From: Paractinoplanes ferrugineus | GTDB taxonomy: Bacteria > Actinomycetota > Actinomycetes > Mycobacteriales > Micromonosporaceae | Length of the DNA: 64,000 nt | Assembly: GCF_016862195.1 (NCBI RefSeq) | Contig: NZ_BOMM01000070.1 | Location: 1 to 64,000 of the forward strand | Reading direction: 5' to 3' | In this document: one piece after another, positions 9,240 to 19,080 of the stretch | Position numbering within the stretch: the stretch's first letter is position 1 | How the letters are laid out: every line of letters starts with the position of its first letter | The notes under the pieces: generated by a model | Databases searched by the model: none | What the model saw: the letters and a program-made list of their open reading frames with translations, nothing else | Told to the model about the DNA's origin: nothing | Program-made: the position numbers and the translations under genes

Positions 9240-9620
9240 ATTGATCCGCAGGCCGTTACACCGTCCGTGTCGAACCAGCGCCTCGGTAACCCCGACCGTC
9301 ACCGTCCACAGCCCCAGGCGCCGCAGGTCAGCTGCGCCTGAGCGAGCCAGGTTCACCGGCTCTCCGGACAGCCTAAGACAGCTACGGACAGCTATTTCGT
9401 CGCCGTCTGAGCAGGCAAGGTCGTCAAAGAAGCGACCGGTACCCGCCCTCCGTGACCAGCAGATGTCTCCACCCACGACCGGATCCAGCGATACGGCCCG
9501 ACATCCGAGCGGTGCCGCTGGGTGAGGTCGGAGGGCCTGTGCCGGTGAGCTCACCGCCTGGCCGCTCGATGACGTCGCCGATCACCGATCGCACCTTGGG
9601 CCAGGTCACACCACACCTGC
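9240..9620. other. Intergenic stretch without a convincing gene
   Basis: About 380 bases before the secreted-protein gene. Open frames exist on both strands, as expected at this GC, but none shows recognisable protein features. It must contain the promoter of the 9636 gene; I could not pick a clear -35/-10 pair. Confidence 0.4.
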
Positions 9621-9635
9621 CTGAAAGGGACACCC

Positions 9636-10079
9636 ATGAACAAGACCTTCGCTCGAACCGGCGCCGTTGTCACCGCCGCGCTGGGCCTGACGTTCACCGT
9701 GGCCACGCCGGCGCTGGCCAGCGCGGACAAGTGCAAGGGCGACGCCTACGCCAGCTGCGTGGCGGTCAATGGCACCAAGCTGCACGTCAACTCGATCAAG
9801 AGCCGCGTCGCGCTGTACGCCAAGACGTGCCGGTGGGGCCATAGCCAGGTGTTGATCAACGGCAAGCACTACGCCGACTCCAACGGCGGCGACGACAAGG
9901 AGTACTGCTCCAAGTCCGTCTTCGGCGCCGAGGTCACCACCGGCACCTGGAACGTCAACCGCAACTACGCCAAGGGCACCAAGATCTGCTCCAAGTTCTG
10001 GCGGTACACCGGCGCTACCGGGCCCGGCACGTCCAACGGCTACTCCAGCTACGGCACCGCCTGCGCCACCATCGGCTGA
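9636..10079 (+). CDS. Small secreted cysteine-containing protein
   Basis: 147 aa. A classical Sec signal peptide opens it: MNKTFAR basic end, hydrophobic core AVVTAALGLTFTVAT, cleavage probably after PALA-SA near residue 31. The mature part is about 116 aa with six cysteines, suggesting three disulfides in an exported, Lys/Gly/Tyr-rich domain. The start is supported by a GAAAGGGA ribosome site seven bases before ATG. A strong hairpin follows at once, so it is probably a single-gene transcript. Function unknown; another secreted Cys protein lies beyond the adjacent MFS gene. Confidence 0.75.
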   Translation: MNKTFARTGAVVTAALGLTFTVATPALASADKCKGDAYASCVAVNGTKLHVNSIKSRVALYAKTCRWGHSQVLINGKHYADSNGGDDKEYCSKSVFGAEVTTGTWNVNRNYAKGTKICSKFWRYTGATGPGTSNGYSSYGTACATIG

Positions 10080-10099
10080 ACCGCACGGCTGACCGGACC

Positions 10100-10128
10100 G
10101 GCCGGTGATGCCGCCGGCATCACCGGCC
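10100..10128 (+). terminator. Strong GC hairpin after secreted-protein gene
   Basis: Perfect 13-bp stem (GGCCGGTGATGCC and its complement) with a three-base loop, 20 bases after the stop at 10079. No U run, as is common for actinobacterial terminators. Confidence 0.75.
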
Positions 10129-10203
10129 CCCGAGCCGGCACCGCACGCGTGGCCCTTTCCGCTGCTGCCGTGACGCCCACTATCCCCTCCGTGGAGATCT
10201 TCC

Positions 10204-11565
10204 ATGACCATCGCCCTAAGCCCGGAGTCCAGCACGATCACCGGCGTCGTCCCCGAGGTGCTGCGCCGCTACCGACTCGCGATCAGCCTGATGTTCGCCA
10301 TCGCCGGCATGACCATCGGCACCTGGACCGCGCGAATCCCCACCATCCAGCACAACATCAAGATGGCCGACGCCAAGCTGAGCATCTGCCTGCTCCTGCT
10401 CGCCGCCGGCGGCCTGCTCGGCATGCGCGCCGCCGGCCGGCTCATCGACCGGCACGGCAGCACCACCGTCATGGTCCTCCCGTCACTGGCCCTCGGCGGG
10501 GCGCTCCTGCTCGCCGGCCACGCCCCGACGTGGACGACGCTGGCCGCCGCCTTGCTCACCTTCGGCGTCCTGCACGGCACGCTCAACGTGGCGATGAACG
10601 CGGCCGCGGTCTCGTGCCAGACCGCGTACGGACGGCCGATCATGACCTCGTTCCACGCACTGTTCAGCATCGGCGGCGTTGCCGGGGCCCTGGTGTCGGC
10701 CGCCTGCGCCCACATCGGCCTCAGCGTCGCCGATGCCTTCGCTGCCGTCGGAGTCGTATCCACCGCAGCAGCGGGATGGGCGATCCACCGTCTCATCCCC
10801 GCACCCGTTTCGAGCCCCGACACCCAGGAGTCGACAGCCACGGCCGCACCGGCGCAACGCCGGCCGCGAACCCGGATCCTGCTGCTCGGAGTGCTCGCCT
10901 TCAGTGCACTGATCAGCGAAGGCGCCGCCGCCGACTGGGCCAGCACCTACCTCGCCCGCCTCGGCGCGACACCCGCCATGGCCGCCACCGCGTACGCCGC
11001 CTTCGCCGCGAGCATGACCATCGGCCGGCTCGTCGGCGACCGCCTCACCGCTGCCATCGCACCCGCCGCGCTGCTGCGTGGCTGCGGCCTGATCGGCGGT
11101 GGCGGCCTCGCCCTCGGCCTGATCGGCGGCACCCCAGCCACCGCGATCGCCGGATTCGCCTGCCTCGGCGCCGGCCTGTCCTGCGTCGTCCCGCTGCTCT
11201 ACTCCACCGCAGGCGGGCTCGACCCGGCACGACCGGGTGCGGCGCTGTCGCAAGTGGCAGCGCTGGGCTACCTCGGCTACGTCACCGGACCGGCCATCAT
11301 CGGCGGCGCCGCCATGCACATCGGCCTCGGCAACGCCCTGCTCATCCTCCCCGCCCTCGCAACGCTGCTGGTCATCGCCGCCCCGGTCGTGCAGAGCAGC
11401 CGTGGCCGGCACCACCGCAGGAGGACAAACCCCCGCAGCCACCACACGCCCGTGCCCGTTGACGGCGACGACATGACAACGCCCGACCATCCGATCCGTA
11501 CGCCCGAAGTCACCACCGATCACAGCGACCACCAGGTCCTCGAGCTCGAAGGAGCCCTCCGGTGA
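10204..11565 (+). CDS. MFS transporter, YbjJ-like
   Basis: 453-aa polytopic membrane protein of the major facilitator superfamily with about twelve hydrophobic segments. Loop 1 carries GTWTARIPTIQ and the MFS-A-like loop reads GMRAAGRLIDRHG, both like the YbjJ branch. The middle loop (about residues 200-220) separates the two six-helix halves. The C-terminal tail of about 60 residues is hydrophilic, rich in Arg/His then acidic, and lies in the cytoplasm if the topology is standard. Start at ATG 10204 follows GGAGAT. Its stop overlaps the GTG of the next secreted protein (GTGA), so the two are co-translated. Substrate unknown. Confidence 0.85.
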   Translation: MTIALSPESSTITGVVPEVLRRYRLAISLMFAIAGMTIGTWTARIPTIQHNIKMADAKLSICLLLLAAGGLLGMRAAGRLIDRHGSTTVMVLPSLALGGALLLAGHAPTWTTLAAALLTFGVLHGTLNVAMNAAAVSCQTAYGRPIMTSFHALFSIGGVAGALVSAACAHIGLSVADAFAAVGVVSTAAAGWAIHRLIPAPVSSPDTQESTATAAPAQRRPRTRILLLGVLAFSALISEGAAADWASTYLARLGATPAMAATAYAAFAASMTIGRLVGDRLTAAIAPAALLRGCGLIGGGGLALGLIGGTPATAIAGFACLGAGLSCVVPLLYSTAGGLDPARPGAALSQVAALGYLGYVTGPAIIGGAAMHIGLGNALLILPALATLLVIAAPVVQSSRGRHHRRRTNPRSHHTPVPVDGDDMTTPDHPIRTPEVTTDHSDHQVLELEGALR

Positions 11566-12155
11566 ACACCACCCTCACCCGCACCAGCACCGCCACGATC
11601 GCCGACGCCGCTGCGGCAAGCCCCCGTCACAACAAGGCGATCAGCGCGACCCGGGTCGTCGCTCGAACCCGGCGCCGCACTCCGCTGCTGCTGATCATCG
11701 CCGCCGCCATCGCCGCGGCCCTACCGCTGATGGGTGCCACCCCGGCGCAGGCCGCCACCTACCGCGACCCGACCCCCGGCGCCGGCACGATCTCGACGCT
11801 GGCCGCGTCCGGGTGCAGGGCGGCCCCGTACAGGTTCCACTTCGAGGGCTACGGCAGTATCGCCTTTCCGGAAGACCCGACCGGCCAGTGGAATGCCACG
11901 ACCACACCGGTACTGAAGACCACCACGGAGTGCCGGGACATCAACGTCAAGAACACGACCAAGGGCAAGATCCGCGTCTGCGTGATGTTCGGCAAGACCA
12001 GTCGGACCTGCAACTACCAAACCACCATCGTGGCCGGCGCCTGGGCGAACGCGGCCACGAACGTCAAGGACAACACCTACTTCCGGATGCGGCTCGGGAT
12101 CCTGGTCAACACCCCCGGCTACGCAGGCGGCGCCACCGGAGTGGCCGACTTCTGA
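11562..12155 (+). CDS. Secreted protein co-translated with the MFS transporter
   Basis: 197 aa. The long N-region (about 45 residues, ending RTRRRTP) is followed by a hydrophobic core LLLIIAAAIAAALPL and a cleavage site near ATPAQA-A, so it is exported. The mature domain of about 130 residues has four cysteines and ends without a membrane anchor. It starts with GTG at 11562 after GGAG and overlaps the MFS stop by four bases. It resembles the 9636 protein only in general design (signal peptide, paired cysteines, about 120-aa mature part). Function unknown. Confidence 0.75.
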   Translation: MNTTLTRTSTATIADAAAASPRHNKAISATRVVARTRRRTPLLLIIAAAIAAALPLMGATPAQAATYRDPTPGAGTISTLAASGCRAAPYRFHFEGYGSIAFPEDPTGQWNATTTPVLKTTTECRDINVKNTTKGKIRVCVMFGKTSRTCNYQTTIVAGAWANAATNVKDNTYFRMRLGILVNTPGYAGGATGVADF

Positions 12156-12329
12156 GTCCCCGGGATGCCTGAGAGGTCCTCAGACCGACGATAGGGTGCC
12201 GTTGCGGTTCGCGACGGCGCCCTGTCGTCCCGCCGAGGCCGATGTCGGGCTGGGTGGCCCGGGCAGTAGCTGCCTGATCGGCAATCTCGACTCGACCCGC
12301 CCCGGGCGCCACGTTATCGCCGGCGGCCG

Positions 12330-12450
12330 CGCAGGCCTCGTCATCGGCGCCGCCGCAGCACCGCATGCGCTCGGTAACGCCCTACTCATCCTGCCCGCCT
12401 TGGCCGTGCTGCTGATCGCCGCCGCCCGGATGGTGCGCCCACCGGCTCGC
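12330..12450 (+). pseudogene. Decayed copy of the MFS transporter C-terminal end
   Basis: A translated stretch here reads HALGNALLILPALAVLLIA, almost the same as GLGNALLILPALATLLVIA near the C-terminus of the MFS gene (around 11325-11390). The flanking sequence also aligns loosely, but no start or upstream helices remain. It is therefore a remnant of a second, related transporter or a partial duplication, not a working gene. Confidence 0.6.
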
Positions 12451-12563
12451 AGCCGACCAGCTCGCCGCGCGCCAAGCACATCCCTACGACGGCACCGGCG
12501 ACACGATCCGCCGCTCACTTGCCTTCCACCGGCAGAACCAACCCCACGGAGGAATCCGCCACC

Positions 12564-13307
12564 ATGCGACGACCCATACTTTCCAGCGGTATTTTCGCCA
12601 TCACCGCCGCGCTGGCCCTGACCATGGCCGGCTGCACCGACCCCAGCACGGGCGGACCCAGCACCAGCACCACACCGACGAAGACACCCACCGCCGAGCT
12701 CGCCGACGCTGCCAGCCGCCTCAAGAACGACACGTTCAAAATGACCATGACGATCAAGATTGACACCACCGACGCCCGGCTCGACGGCGCCATGGACCCG
12801 ACCCAGAAGATCGGCGCCTTCACCGCCACGACCCAACGCAACGGCGGCACCTCGACCATCGAATGGCGCATCCTGGACACCGTCGTCTACCTCAAGAGCA
12901 GCACCCCCAGCCTGGCGAGCAATAAGGACAAGCCCTGGCGGCGCGTCAGCCCAGCAGAGGCCGGAAGCCTGGCTGAAGGCTTCGATGGCGCCAAGATGGC
13001 CAACCCGCTCACCCAAGCTGTCAGCGTGCAGCGCACCAGCGCCCGCCACTTCACCGGCACCTTCAGCACCGCCGCCGTCGCCACAGCCCTCAGCCTGCCG
13101 ACCCCCAGCACCAGCTCCGGTGCCACCACCGCACCGACCGTGGCCTTCACCGCCGACCTCGACGACCAAGGCCGCCTCACCCGCTACCACCTCGACGTCC
13201 CGCGTACCAAGGGCGGCACCTACCCACTGGACCTCGCCTACTCCGACTTCGGCACACCCGTCACCGTGCAAGCACCACCAGCCGAGCAGATCGCCGGCAC
13301 CAGGTGA
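12564..13307 (+). CDS. Lipoprotein, LppX/LprG-like
   Basis: 247 aa from the ATG at 12564, chosen because GGAGG lies 12 bases before it and the signal peptide then begins directly (MRRPILSSGIFAITAALALTMAGC). The Cys at residue 24 is the probable lipid-modified residue. A Ser/Thr/Pro linker follows, then a domain starting ADAASRLKNDTFKMTMTIKI that resembles the LppX_LprAFG fold of actinobacterial lipid-carrier lipoproteins. It acts at the outer face of the cytoplasmic membrane. No operon partner is evident; the large NACHT gene starts 188 bases downstream. Confidence 0.7.
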   Translation: MRRPILSSGIFAITAALALTMAGCTDPSTGGPSTSTTPTKTPTAELADAASRLKNDTFKMTMTIKIDTTDARLDGAMDPTQKIGAFTATTQRNGGTSTIEWRILDTVVYLKSSTPSLASNKDKPWRRVSPAEAGSLAEGFDGAKMANPLTQAVSVQRTSARHFTGTFSTAAVATALSLPTPSTSSGATTAPTVAFTADLDDQGRLTRYHLDVPRTKGGTYPLDLAYSDFGTPVTVQAPPAEQIAGTR

Positions 13308-13495
13308 CCACCGATTCCGGAGTTTGATCCGCCACAACTGGCCACGGGTCCACCCAGCGACGGCAGGTTCGCTGAACCCAGATCGGTAGCGTCTCTGCAT
13401 GAGCTGGGGCCGTCACCCCCCCACTCCAATGGTGTCGTGTCTGCCAGCGTCGTTCGGTTGCATAGAGTAGGTGCGTCCGGGCGGTCGGGGGGAGC

Positions 13496-16400
13496 ATGAC
13501 GGTGGGGATCGCAAGTGAGTCCGAGGGCCATGACCCGGCCGAAGCCGTCCTGTGGGCTGCACCGGCCGGACCGCTTCCCCCGCCGCCGGCCAAGACCAAC
13601 CTCCAGGTGCTACCTCTCGATCAGCTGACCTGGCCTGACGCTGAAAAGCTCTTTCTGCGGCTTCTGCAGACTGTTCGGCCGGTCACGTATGCGAAGTTGT
13701 TCGGTACGCCCGGCCAGGGGCAGGAGGGCATCGATGGGTACGCACGCCTGCCGCTCGATCTGACAGCTACCGATGCCGCCGGCCGCGACTACATCACACT
13801 TCAGTCACGCCGGGTGAAGGCGTTGACCGCCACCAAGATCAAAAAGGCGGTGGACGACTTCCTGAAGGGCGACTGGGCGGACAAGACCCGCACCTTTTAC
13901 TACGCAACGTCATATGACCTGCAAGACACCAAGCTCGACGGGGCGCTTCGGACGCAAGGTGATCGTCTGTCCGCTCGCGGGGTGACTTTTGTCCCTTGGG
14001 GGGTGCAAGAGGTCTCCACACTGTTGAAGGACCAGCCGAGCATCGTCGACGACTTCTTCGGCAGGAGTTGGGTCGAGGCTTTCTGCGGCCATGAGGCAGC
14101 CCAGGCGTTGGCGAACAACCTGCCCGCTCTGGAGAGCAGGGAACTACGCACGCGTTTGCGGCAGCTCTACCAGGCGGTCTTCTCAGCTCAGGGTGGCATC
14201 CAACAGGGGGAGGACCCTGCCTCCGAGCCGCAGTTCGTGATTGTGAATGTTGACCCGCGGCCCCAGCAACGCGGGGTCGTAGACATTGAGCGGCCGACCA
14301 CCGAAGGCTCGATCATGTCGGAGCGGCCGGAGGAAGGCTTCACCTACGTCGCCTCCCGGCTGGGCGCTCGCCGCCAGTCGTTCCGTTCTGCCCAGGACCT
14401 CATCGGTTCGGCTACGGCGGAAGCGCCGAGTGCACAGGGTGCCGTGCCGGCCGACGAGTGGCTGGCTGCAGGAAAGTACCGGCTCGTCATCGGTGGCCCA
14501 GGCGTGGGCAAGTCCAGCCTGCTGCGGTTCGCGGCGGCCGATCTGCTCGCCGAACGGCCGCAGTCGATCACGCTGCAGCGCGAGCACGGCGGCAACCTTC
14601 CTATCTGGCTACCCTTCGGATTCCTGTGCCGGCACCTCGACGCCTCGACGGAGAATTCGCTGGTCTCCGCCCTTGAAGCATGGCTGTCGTCGCAAAGCGC
14701 CGCCGATCTCTGGCCCCTGGCCAAGCGGGCGCTGCACGACGACCGGCTGATGCTCTTCGTCGACGGCATCGACGAGTGGAGCGACATCAGCTCAGCCGAA
14801 CACGCCCTCGGCATCCTCGAGGCGTTCCTGGGCCGCTCGAACGCCACCGCGGTCCTCTCCACCCGCCCCTACGCCGTCGACCGCCTCAACTGGCAGCGCC
14901 CCTGGACCCACGCGCAGATCACGCCGCTGACCGACGGGCAGCGACGCAGCATCGCCTCAGGGGTCCTGCAGCCAGGCACGGCATTGGAAGTCGACCAAGA
15001 ACCACGGCTGCACTGGGGCGCCGGCGTAGACGCGTTCCTCGCTCAGCTCGAGATTTCCGCCGACCTTGCCCAGCTGTCCCGGTCGCCGCTGTTCCTCACG
15101 CTGCTCGCAACGACCTGGCAGGGCGAGCCGTTGCCGCGGCAGCGATTCAAGATCTATGCGCGACTCGTCGAACTGCTGATCGAGAAGCACCCGCAGATGC
15201 GGCAGCGAGCTTCCCATGCTCGTGGCGGCCCGCTCCTCGCCGACGACGCCAGCACGCTGTTCGCCGCGGTCGCCTACCGGCTGCGCCTCAAGGACGCGGC
15301 CGGCGTTGCCACCAAACAGGACATGCGAAAGATCATCGTTGAGTCGATGACCGACGACGAAGTCCTCGGTTACCAGCAGCCCGACGCCCGGCGGCTGGCC
15401 GATGCGGTCCTCACGATGGCCGAGAACGAGTTCGGCCTGATTGTCTCGCACGGTGCCGGCTCCTACGGATTCCTGCACCGCGTTGTGCTCGACCACCTGG
15501 CCGGCCAGCACCTGGCGATGCTGGCGCCCGACGTGCAGCTCGACGCTGTCCGGCGGCTCGTTCCCGATCCCGCCTGGCGTGACGTGTTGCTCGCCCTGCT
15601 CAGCGCCCAGATCAGCCCCCACTCCACCGAGCCTCTGATCGAGGCAGCCCTGAACACCGGTGACCATGTCTGGGCGGACATCGACGGACACGAGCTGCTG
15701 GCCGACGCGCTGGCCGCCGGCGTCAAACTCACCCCCCGTGTTCAGGTCGCCTACATCAAGGACCTTGTGGAGCGGGTGGAGAACCACCCATACGCTAGGC
15801 ACCGCGCCAACCTGATCACCGCGCTGGTCGCGACGCTCGCGAGCCCCGCGGCCAGCACCCAGCTGTTGCACATCATGAAACGGTGGCTCACCGCGCCCCG
15901 CCCCGAGCCGTGGGCGACCATGTGGGCGCTACGCGACCTGCCCATCGCCGACGAGGACGCCGCCAAGTATCTGCTCTGGGGCTTACGGCATCCCAATGAC
16001 CAAGTGAAGATCAACGCAGCCGGTGCTCTCGCCCGCAGGCTCGGCGGACAACCACATCTCGTCCCGACGCTGGTAGCACTCACCGAGACCGGGCCGAGCG
16101 CGGCTACCCAGGCCGCCGCGATATTCGCACTCGGCGAAGGATGGCCCGATGCTCCGGACACCGAGAACCTGATCGAATGGGGCCGCCACCAACCGTCCAC
16201 CGCTTTGCGGCTGGCGGCGCTGAACCTGGTCTTCAAGGCCACTGAGCAACAAGACAGCTCCGCATTCCGGACCGAGGAGCGTGCCTGGCTGCTCTCCATG
16301 CTGTACCACGAGGACTATCGGTCGGGCCCATGGCCCGCAGCTGACCTGGTCGCCGCCTGCGCTGCTGGGAACACCGAGGCCGCCGACTTCGCGCTCGAAA

Positions 16401-18694
16401 CCCTCAAAACGAACGGCCGCGCCGGCGGCGATCGGTCTCTGGCGTGGCATCTGGCCTGCACAGTCTTCGCCGATGACGTTCGCTTCAAAGACTGGGTGGC
16501 CGAGCAGCTGGCCAGCACGGACGAGCACAGCCTGATCCTGTATCACCTCGGCGCGATCCCCGAGCAATGGCGTGACGACCCGGTCTTCGCCCAGGCCCTA
16601 CGCCCGTACGTCCAGAAAGATCTGGCGGAGCTACCTACCTTCGGAGGCGCTCGTCTGGCTACCGCACTGCCACCCGAGCAGGCCTCGACGGTGCTGCTGC
16701 GCGGCCTGGACGGCTTACGCCCGTACGGGGCGGCCCGAGTCCTGGCCGACAAGTACGGTGACGACGCGACCGTCCGCGAGGCGCTGACCGGTAGGCTGCG
16801 CGGCCCTTACAAGCAGGCCGCCCCCCTGGCCGGCGTAGCCCTTGATGTGCTCGGGCACGAAGAAGGATTCGCCGTCCTCGTCTCGCTGCTGCGCCATTCG
16901 GCCGAGGATGGACGCCGCGAGGAACGCGTCGTGGTCGCCGAAGCTGTCGCTGAGGCATGGACTCGTCTGACGGCGAACGCCGATGAGCCCGGCGCTGGAG
17001 CAGCACCGTCCATCCTCGCCGACTACGACCCGGCCGAACTGGCCGCCTTGTGCACATCTGGCGAAGCCCACTTGCTGACCTGGCATATTGCCGCTGTCAT
17101 CAACGCCTGGCCGTCCCAACCCGCCGTACAGAACTTCGCCGAACAGCTCATCGCCGATACCCGAACGCTCACCTCCGGCATCTCGGACACCATCCCGGTC
17201 GCCATCCTCCGCAGCTACTGCACCCGAGACGACACACGCTCACGGGAGCTATGCGCCAAGGTGTGGGCCCAGCTCGGGCACATCGAGCCAGAACTACGCG
17301 AAGTGCTGACGTTCGAGCTGACCCGCAGCGCCCTCACCCTTGACGAGCTCGTCGAGGTGCTATCTGAGTGGGAAAAGGAGCCCGACTCCGAAGTCCGCCG
17401 CATCGCCTTCATCGGTCTGGTCCAAGCGATCAAGCGCCACCAACAGGCCCACGACCAGACGGCCGGCACTGAGGTTTTGACCCACCACATGCAGTGGCTG
17501 GTGGAGAAGATCAAAGCCAACCTCTGCGCCTACGGCCCCGACCTTGATGACATGCGGCAGCTGGCATGGACCGGCATGCTGATGCTCGGCGATATCACAC
17601 TCATCGACGGCATCACCGAGTGGATCGGCGAACCCCGCCCGGTCGCCGTCAAGCTCACCAGACTCCCGGAGGGCGCCGTCGACCAGATCCTGGTCGACCT
17701 CGTCGCCGAGCACTGGGATCGTCTGCAGGAGCACTTCGGCGCCGACCTGTACCAGCGCCTAGACCGAAGTTCCGGCGACCGCACCAGGAGCGTCGCCGAC
17801 TACCGGCACGACGTCATGGCGGCCTTGGCGACGACGGCTACCCGGTACCCGGCAATCGCCGAGATCCTGCGACACGAGGCCGACACCGATCTGAAACTCC
17901 GCGAAGACCCGAACTTCCTGCTCTGGGCCAAGCAGGAAAATCGCGGCGACGAAACCGTTCTACGCGCCCTGGCCGGCAAGCTTGGTGCCACCAGGCAGAG
18001 CTGGGCGAACCAGGTGCTCGAAGCGGTGCTCGAAAGAGATAGCTGGACCGTGCTCGACGACACCTTCAAAGCGGTGCTCACCGACGACGCCCACACCGAC
18101 CCCTCCGGCGCACGGTGGTACAACGAGGACAAGCTCGCCGCCTACGTAGAGCTTTTCCCGGACGACGCCGTATCCGTTACCGCATTCCGCAACCTCGAAG
18201 CATGGTTCCGCGGCGACCGAGCCCACCGCGCGCCTCGAGAATGGGACGACACGTTGGCGTTGGTGCTCGCGCTAGCTGCCTCGCAGGACCTTCCTGTGAT
18301 CTTCCTCCGCGTTCATGAACGCTTCCGTCACCCCAGAATGACGCATTTCCTCCCCGCCTTGCTCAACCCCCTCCTCCGGCGCCTGCGTCGGGACGCGACT
18401 GCAGTCGACGCCTTCAAGAACGCCGTCCGTGAACCGATGGGTATCACGCGGCAAACTCCACTGTTCGAGATCGAGGCGGATCCGATTGCTGGGCAGTGGC
18501 CGGCCATGGTGCCGGCACAACGGACCTACCTCTTCGCGCTGGTCCTACGGCAAGCAGGAGCGTTGCCCCGAAACGAGGCAGCCGCCGTGACGCAGACTCT
18601 GACGTCCAACTCAGCGGACATCGTCGTGGACAATCCATTCACCGAATGGGAAGGGCCGCTACGTCTGGCAGTCCTAGATCTCCTGCACGGCTAG
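13496..18694 (+). CDS. Nuclease-NACHT-repeat STAND protein (bacterial NLR-like)
   Basis: 1732 aa. Residues 40-190 look like a restriction-endonuclease fold: GQEGID (78-80 GID) and the strand YITLQSRRVKAL (QSR at 103-105, where related enzymes have QxK). Residues 325-560 are a NACHT NTPase with Walker A GGPGVGKSS (333-341) and Walker B LMLFVDGIDEW (418-428), then the STRPYAVDRL sensor strand. The rest is helical and Ala/Leu-rich, with HEAT-like repeats from about residue 820 (WALRDLPIADEDAAKYLLWGL). Start ATG 13496 follows GGGGGGAG. Such N-effector/NACHT/repeat proteins act as phage sensors that trigger a toxic effector. The missing Lys in QSR makes nuclease activity uncertain. It stands alone, without a partner gene. 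Confidence 0.8.
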   Translation: MTVGIASESEGHDPAEAVLWAAPAGPLPPPPAKTNLQVLPLDQLTWPDAEKLFLRLLQTVRPVTYAKLFGTPGQGQEGIDGYARLPLDLTATDAAGRDYITLQSRRVKALTATKIKKAVDDFLKGDWADKTRTFYYATSYDLQDTKLDGALRTQGDRLSARGVTFVPWGVQEVSTLLKDQPSIVDDFFGRSWVEAFCGHEAAQALANNLPALESRELRTRLRQLYQAVFSAQGGIQQGEDPASEPQFVIVNVDPRPQQRGVVDIERPTTEGSIMSERPEEGFTYVASRLGARRQSFRSAQDLIGSATAEAPSAQGAVPADEWLAAGKYRLVIGGPGVGKSSLLRFAAADLLAERPQSITLQREHGGNLPIWLPFGFLCRHLDASTENSLVSALEAWLSSQSAADLWPLAKRALHDDRLMLFVDGIDEWSDISSAEHALGILEAFLGRSNATAVLSTRPYAVDRLNWQRPWTHAQITPLTDGQRRSIASGVLQPGTALEVDQEPRLHWGAGVDAFLAQLEISADLAQLSRSPLFLTLLATTWQGEPLPRQRFKIYARLVELLIEKHPQMRQRASHARGGPLLADDASTLFAAVAYRLRLKDAAGVATKQDMRKIIVESMTDDEVLGYQQPDARRLADAVLTMAENEFGLIVSHGAGSYGFLHRVVLDHLAGQHLAMLAPDVQLDAVRRLVPDPAWRDVLLALLSAQISPHSTEPLIEAALNTGDHVWADIDGHELLADALAAGVKLTPRVQVAYIKDLVERVENHPYARHRANLITALVATLASPAASTQLLHIMKRWLTAPRPEPWATMWALRDLPIADEDAAKYLLWGLRHPNDQVKINAAGALARRLGGQPHLVPTLVALTETGPSAATQAAAIFALGEGWPDAPDTENLIEWGRHQPSTALRLAALNLVFKATEQQDSSAFRTEERAWLLSMLYHEDYRSGPWPAADLVAACAAGNTEAADFALETLKTNGRAGGDRSLAWHLACTVFADDVRFKDWVAEQLASTDEHSLILYHLGAIPEQWRDDPVFAQALRPYVQKDLAELPTFGGARLATALPPEQASTVLLRGLDGLRPYGAARVLADKYGDDATVREALTGRLRGPYKQAAPLAGVALDVLGHEEGFAVLVSLLRHSAEDGRREERVVVAEAVAEAWTRLTANADEPGAGAAPSILADYDPAELAALCTSGEAHLLTWHIAAVINAWPSQPAVQNFAEQLIADTRTLTSGISDTIPVAILRSYCTRDDTRSRELCAKVWAQLGHIEPELREVLTFELTRSALTLDELVEVLSEWEKEPDSEVRRIAFIGLVQAIKRHQQAHDQTAGTEVLTHHMQWLVEKIKANLCAYGPDLDDMRQLAWTGMLMLGDITLIDGITEWIGEPRPVAVKLTRLPEGAVDQILVDLVAEHWDRLQEHFGADLYQRLDRSSGDRTRSVADYRHDVMAALATTATRYPAIAEILRHEADTDLKLREDPNFLLWAKQENRGDETVLRALAGKLGATRQSWANQVLEAVLERDSWTVLDDTFKAVLTDDAHTDPSGARWYNEDKLAAYVELFPDDAVSVTAFRNLEAWFRGDRAHRAPREWDDTLALVLALAASQDLPVIFLRVHERFRHPRMTHFLPALLNPLLRRLRRDATAVDAFKNAVREPMGITRQTPLFEIEADPIAGQWPAMVPAQRTYLFALVLRQAGALPRNEAAAVTQTLTSNSADIVVDNPFTEWEGPLRLAVLDLLHG

Positions 18695-18740
18695 ACCGGA
18701 CACTCGGTCTGCTGGAGCAACAGGCTCCACCATGGTCAGG

Positions 18741-18893
18741 TCAACTGCCTTCGCCGCCTCGACGGGTGTGCAGAACGCGCCGCCGTCCACGAGGGCGATG
18801 GTGCGCTCTTATGGCCGCTCCCAGGGTGACGATGCCGCCGGCAAGCGAGAGAAGGTCGCCGAGAATGGTCGTCACGGTGGTCCAGGTTTGCAT
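18741..18893 (-). CDS. Small single-pass membrane protein
   Basis: 50 aa from ATG 18893, chosen because AAGGA lies nine bases upstream on the minus strand. It has one hydrophobic segment (VTTILGDLLSLAGGIVTLGAAI) followed by an Arg/His-rich tail, so N-out/C-in topology is likely. It lies in the gap between the two giant STAND genes on the opposite strand. Function unknown; it might be a toxin-like or effector peptide, but that is speculation. Confidence 0.4.
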   Translation of the reverse strand: MQTWTTVTTILGDLLSLAGGIVTLGAAIRAHHRPRGRRRVLHTRRGGEGS

Positions 18894-19062
18894 GGCTGTA
18901 CGTCCTTCGACTCGATGAACTCGGTTCGAGATCCAGGTTGTCCCCATCGGCGGACCGCCGGCTGTACGCTGTCGTCCTCTCCCTGGTCACACGTCTCTGA
19001 CCAGGACTGAAACGACTGTCCGCAGCACACCCGCCGTACGCTGAGCGCACAGCAGATGCGAC

Positions 19063-19080
19063 AGGAGGGCGGCGATCATC
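19063..19080 (+). promoter_or_regulatory. Perfect AGGAGG ribosome site with in-frame ATC ATC codons
   Basis: AGGAGG at 19063-19068 is six bases before ATC at 19075, in frame with the STAND-TPR gene and after an in-frame TGA at 19042. No ATG, GTG or TTG occurs in frame until 19210, yet the codons 19075-19209 encode a protein-like HTH region. This decides the likely start. Confidence 0.55.

Noticed and set aside
10149..11462. 437-aa frame overlapping the MFS transporter
   Set aside because: Almost only Arg, Pro, His and Ala; the MFS frame has helices and loop motifs.
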